The notes under the pieces were generated by a model. It was not told where the DNA came from and made no database searches. It was given only the letters and a program-made list of their open reading frames with translations. Positions 6,470-8,568 of a DNA stretch of 8,568 nucleotides are shown one piece after another. The DNA is taken from assembly GCA_030152125.1 (NCBI GenBank), contig JASLIR010000356.1, positions 1 through 8,568 on the forward strand, in the 5' to 3' direction. The first letter of the stretch is position 1; each line of letters opens with the position of its first letter. The position numbers and the translations under genes are program-made. Source of the stretch: Alkanindiges sp. (GTDB taxonomy: Bacteria; Pseudomonadota; Gammaproteobacteria; Pseudomonadales; Moraxellaceae).

Positions 6470-7321
6470 ATGACAGCAGGGCAGCACAGCAACACAGAAA
6501 AACCACTTTCGCCGCATCGTCATATTTCATTTACTGCGCATTACACCGGTTATATCTGGTTTTTGCTGGGTATCTCCCACCCTGCCCTGACCAGCAGCAA
6601 GGGCAAACGTCTGGCAACCTTAATGCACCCGCTGGAAACACTGGCCGAACGCTTTGTTGGTGGCAGCATGCGCTCTACCTTAAAGCTGCGTCATCGCCTG
6701 ATTGACCGTCAACTAGACTTGTTGATTGCCAAACATCCTGACCTGCAGGTGGTGGAAATTGCCGCCGGGCTGTCCCCACGTGGCTGGCGCTACCGCCAGA
6801 AATATGCGGGTGTGGATTATCTGGAAGCTGACCTGCCGGACATGGCATACATCAAGCAGCAGGCATTGCTGGAACTGGGCCAGCCCTATGCCAGGGTAAT
6901 TGGGGTGGATTTATTCAGCCCGGAATTTGCCAAAAGCCTGCAACAGCTGGACAGCGGCAAGCCCTTAGTAATTATCAGCGAAGGGCTGGTAAACTACTTC
7001 ACCAAGGATAGCCTGCAACAGTTATGGCAGGTAATCTCCAATAATTTAAAGCACTTTCCGCAAGGCTATTACCTGACCGACTTATACCCGGAACCAGTGA
7101 AGCATAAACTGGCTAAACTGATCTGGAACAGTAGCAAGCTGCTCAAGTTTTTGTCCAAAAGTGCTTTTTCCTTCCATTTTGTATCCCCGGATGAAGTCAG
7201 CAGCTTCTTTAAAAACAGCGGCTTTAAACAGGCTGAGGTTTACCAGCCCCGCGATGACAACAACCCGGCTAACCCGGAACATCTGGGTGACCTGGTGTGG
7301 GTAATTCAGGCGCAGGTTTGA
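6470..7321 (+). CDS. Class I SAM-dependent methyltransferase, leucine carboxyl methyltransferase (LCM) family, 283 aa
   Basis: This is a predicted S-adenosylmethionine-dependent O-methyltransferase of the COG3315/LCM type. This broad bacterial family is often labelled as polyketide O-methyltransferase, but its members have mostly unknown substrates. The SAM-binding motif I is VVEIAAGLSPRGWR at 94-107. LEADLPDM at 118-125 places the acidic residues that usually contact the ribose. VIGVDLF is at 143-149, and ISEGLVNYF at 169-177 is the typical post-motif of this family. The N-terminal 90 residues are helical, with SFTAHYTGYIW at 20-30, as is common for substrate-side helices. No transmembrane segment or signal is evident. 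The start is fixed by AGGAGG. The gene is probably transcribed alone from a promoter between it and nagZ. No neighbouring biosynthetic genes hint at a substrate, so the family call is good but the reaction is unknown. Confidence 0.83.
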   Translation: MTAGQHSNTEKPLSPHRHISFTAHYTGYIWFLLGISHPALTSSKGKRLATLMHPLETLAERFVGGSMRSTLKLRHRLIDRQLDLLIAKHPDLQVVEIAAGLSPRGWRYRQKYAGVDYLEADLPDMAYIKQQALLELGQPYARVIGVDLFSPEFAKSLQQLDSGKPLVIISEGLVNYFTKDSLQQLWQVISNNLKHFPQGYYLTDLYPEPVKHKLAKLIWNSSKLLKFLSKSAFSFHFVSPDEVSSFFKNSGFKQAEVYQPRDDNNPANPEHLGDLVWVIQAQV

Positions 7322-7376
7322 TCCCTGCATACGATAATGTAGGCTGCGGCCTTGGCCCAGCTTTTCGGGCAGTAAT

Positions 7377-7399
7377 AAAAAGCTGGGCTAACGCCCAGC
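7377..7399 (-). terminator. Second terminator-like hairpin on the minus strand
   Basis: On the minus strand GCTGGGC (7399-7393), loop GTTA and GCCCAGC (7388-7382) are followed by TTTTT (7381-7377), a standard intrinsic terminator shape. The same central arm can instead pair with a third copy at 7355-7365 (11-bp stem, 12-base loop). That pairing could act in plus-strand transcripts of the methyltransferase. Confidence 0.55.
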
Positions 7400-7428
7400 C
7401 TGCCACAAGGTAAAATACATCCCATGTT

Positions 7429-7525
7429 GTAAGGTGGCGCTAGCAAACCCGAGTTTTGCATAACCCGCAATGTGAGATAAATCAGATGTCGTTATGGTGG
7501 AATACGCTGCGCTATTCCACCCTAC
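7429..7525. repeat. REP/REPIN-like palindromic intergenic element
   Basis: The element is bounded by GTAAGGTGG (7429-7437) and its near-inverse CCACCCTAC (7517-7525), which agree at 8 of 9 positions. Its right part is a perfect 9-bp palindrome, GGTGGAATA (7496-7504) with TATTCCACC (7513-7521), around an 8-base GC-rich loop. The motif GGTGGAATA...TATTCCACCCTAC resembles short palindromic repeats I know from intergenic regions of many proteobacterial genomes. Only one copy is in the window, so repetition in the genome is inferred. Confidence 0.5.
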
Positions 7526-7544
7526 ACAGGCGGCCTAGGCCAAT

Positions 7545-7580
7545 AAAAAAAGCGCAAGCCACCTACGTCGCTTGCGCTTT
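7545..7580 (-). terminator. Rho-independent terminator of the TIP30-like/SDR operon
   Basis: On the minus strand AAAGCGCAAGC (7580-7570) pairs with GCTTGCGCTTT (7559-7549) around a 10-base loop, and the T-run continues to 7545. It starts 18 bases past the stop of the TIP30-like gene. The plus strand also has T's after the stem, so it may stop the methyltransferase transcript too. Confidence 0.88.
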
Positions 7581-7598
7581 ATCATTTAGACCGTAACC

Positions 7599-8276
7599 TT
7601 AAACATCCCGCTGCAAAGCCAGCTGACGGATATCTGCAGTTTCCAGTACCGGCTTTGCCGCACCAAAGCGTGCCGCATTCAACATGGCCAGCCCGATGAT
7701 TTCAGTCGTTAGAATTTTGTCCGGATAAACCCTTTTCAGCAGTAACAGCAATGGTTTAATCAGCTTGTACAAGGTGGTGGCATAAGGCGTTTTCGATGTT
7801 TCACCATGCATGGGAATAATCGCACCCGGGCGGAACAGATAAGCGCCCTTAAAGCCAAGCCCTTGCAGGGCATTTTCAGTCGCCCCTTTTACCCGCGCCC
7901 ACATCACCCGCCCCTGTTCGGTGCTGTCTGTACCGGCACCGGACACATAGGTAAATACCATATCCGGATTCAGGCGCTGCAACACCTGCGCCGCTGCCAG
8001 GGTCAGGTCATAGCTGATATGGCGATATTCCGCTTCCTTCATACCTAGCGAGCTAACGCCAAGGCAAAAGAAACAGCCATCAAAGCCCTGCAATTGCGCT
8101 TCGATAAGACGGTAATCGTACAAATCAGCATGAATGATTTCAGTCAGCTTGGCATGCTGTACACCAGTGCTGCTACGCCCGATTACTGTGACCGCCTTAA
8201 CATCTTCCGCCAGCAGGCACTCCCGCAGCACACCCTGCCCCACCATACCAGTGGCGCCAAAAATCAGGATATTCAC
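7599..8276 (-). CDS. NAD(P)-binding Rossmann protein, TIP30/HTATIP2-like atypical SDR (225 aa)
   Basis: The N-terminal dinucleotide-binding motif is GATGMVGQG at residues 7-15, directly after the first strand MNILIF. GRSS at 33-36 suggests an NADP-type second loop. CLGVSS lies at 71-76 and YVSGAGTDS at 110-118. WARVKG at 126-131 places Lys130 where these relatives have it. The FRPG at 148-151 is also typical. This set matches the atypical SDR family that includes human TIP30 (HTATIP2) and many bacterial 'NAD-dependent epimerase' or 'oxidoreductase' proteins. The classical YxxxK pair is not obvious, since Trp126 replaces the usual Tyr, so oxidoreductase activity is uncertain. The start is GTG at 8276, set by the Rossmann strand at residues 2-6. 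The upstream gene ends only 7 bases before it, so the two are probably translationally coupled. The substrate is unknown. Confidence 0.82.
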   Translation of the reverse strand: MNILIFGATGMVGQGVLRECLLAEDVKAVTVIGRSSTGVQHAKLTEIIHADLYDYRLIEAQLQGFDGCFFCLGVSSLGMKEAEYRHISYDLTLAAAQVLQRLNPDMVFTYVSGAGTDSTEQGRVMWARVKGATENALQGLGFKGAYLFRPGAIIPMHGETSKTPYATTLYKLIKPLLLLLKRVYPDKILTTEIIGLAMLNAARFGAAKPVLETADIRQLALQRDV

Positions 8277-8283
8277 GGCCTGC

Positions 8284-8568
8284 TTACTCCCAGTTTACTT
8301 TGGTCAACTCGGCCGACACCTGCCATAGCTTTGCAGCAACCGCCTTATCCTGTGCCCGTCTGGATACTTTTGCCTTACCCACCGGGCCAGTTAACTCAGA
8401 AAAGCCTTGTGGGCCATAATAACCGGCAGGCTGTGCATCGGGCGATGTGGCTGCAAACAGGCTTGGCAAGGCACCTTCTGCTGCGGTTTGCGAGGTAAAT
8501 GGCTCAATAGCCTTAGTTAACTTGCCAAACAGGCTGGTTTTACCACCCAAACCCGGGCCGGTAGCCTG
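8284..8568 (-). CDS. SDR-family oxidoreductase, C-terminal 94 residues (5' end outside window)
   Basis: The frame is open to the window edge (first complete codon at 8568-8566) and ends at TAA 8286-8284. The visible part lacks the Rossmann core and catalytic Ser-Tyr-Lys, which would lie beyond the edge. The segment AATSPDAQPAGYYGPQGFSELTGPVGKAKVS, split here as AATSPDAQPAG and YYGPQGF then GPVGKAKVS, is the C-terminal signature of retinol-dehydrogenase/WWOX-like bacterial SDRs. The ending LWQVSAELTKV is equally typical. An in-frame TTG at 8550 is not a real start. It precedes the TIP30-like gene by 7 bases in the same direction, and the pair shares the terminator at 7545-7580. Confidence 0.82.
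   Translation of the reverse strand, partial: QATGPGLGGKTSLFGKLTKAIEPFTSQTAAEGALPSLFAATSPDAQPAGYYGPQGFSELTGPVGKAKVSRRAQDKAVAAKLWQVSAELTKVNWE

Larger units (their letters stand above)
7322..7598. other. 277-bp intergenic region with hairpins and a REP-like element
   Basis: The methyltransferase and the TIP30-like gene converge on this stretch. It holds, left to right, a three-armed GCCCAGC hairpin region (7355-7399), a REP-like inverted-repeat element (7429-7525) and an intrinsic terminator (7545-7580). I see no protein-coding or RNA gene in it. Confidence 0.6.

Noticed and set aside
8094..8498. 134-aa plus-strand frame spanning the two Rossmann genes
   Set aside because: It lies opposite two recognisable coding regions and their junction, and has a Pro/Leu/His-rich composition without domain features.
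1..8568. Search for CRISPR arrays, tRNAs, insertion sequences, toxin-antitoxin pairs or a defence island
   Set aside because: I found no spaced repeats, cloverleaf, transposase or paired small toxin genes. The macro protein has no DarT-like partner in the window.

Overview
This 8.6 kb window looks like a chromosomal segment of a gammaproteobacterium. The evidence is the Prc and NagZ proteins, which have the gammaproteobacterial architecture. The NagZ N-terminus (MIGALMLDIEG) reminds me of Acinetobacter and other Moraxellaceae, but I could not search, so that placement is tentative. Coding density is high and base composition looks balanced. I see no rRNA, tRNA, CRISPR array, transposase or integrase.

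Left part (1-2741): a beta-carbonic anhydrase (+) faces a macro-domain protein (-) across a perfect 14-bp hairpin that probably ends both transcripts. The macro gene and a HAD phosphatase (+) then diverge from a 112-bp region where two candidate promoters abut. The HAD gene faces a PaiB-type FMN-binding protein (-). The PaiB-like gene appears frameshifted near its 3' end in a run of six C (six G on the coding strand): the displaced conserved C-terminus is readable just downstream in the next frame.

Centre (2776-6364): the tail-specific periplasmic protease gene prc (-) with its own intrinsic terminator, divergent from nagZ (+), the cytoplasmic beta-N-acetylglucosaminidase of murein recycling. 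Both gene products act on or around cell-wall turnover, one in the periplasm and one in the cytoplasm.

Right part (6400-8568): a leucine-carboxyl-methyltransferase-type SAM methyltransferase (+) with a strong Shine-Dalgarno. A 277-bp intergenic stretch follows, with two terminator-like structures and a REP-like inverted-repeat element. Last is a minus-strand pair of NAD(P)-binding Rossmann proteins: a TIP30/HTATIP2-like protein and, cut by the window edge, the C-terminal part of a retinol-dehydrogenase-like SDR. They are 7 bp apart and look co-transcribed.

Most genes are ordinary housekeeping or accessory metabolism. I find no convincing new multi-gene system. The items most worth a second look are the PaiB frameshift, the REP-like element and the overlapping divergent promoters.
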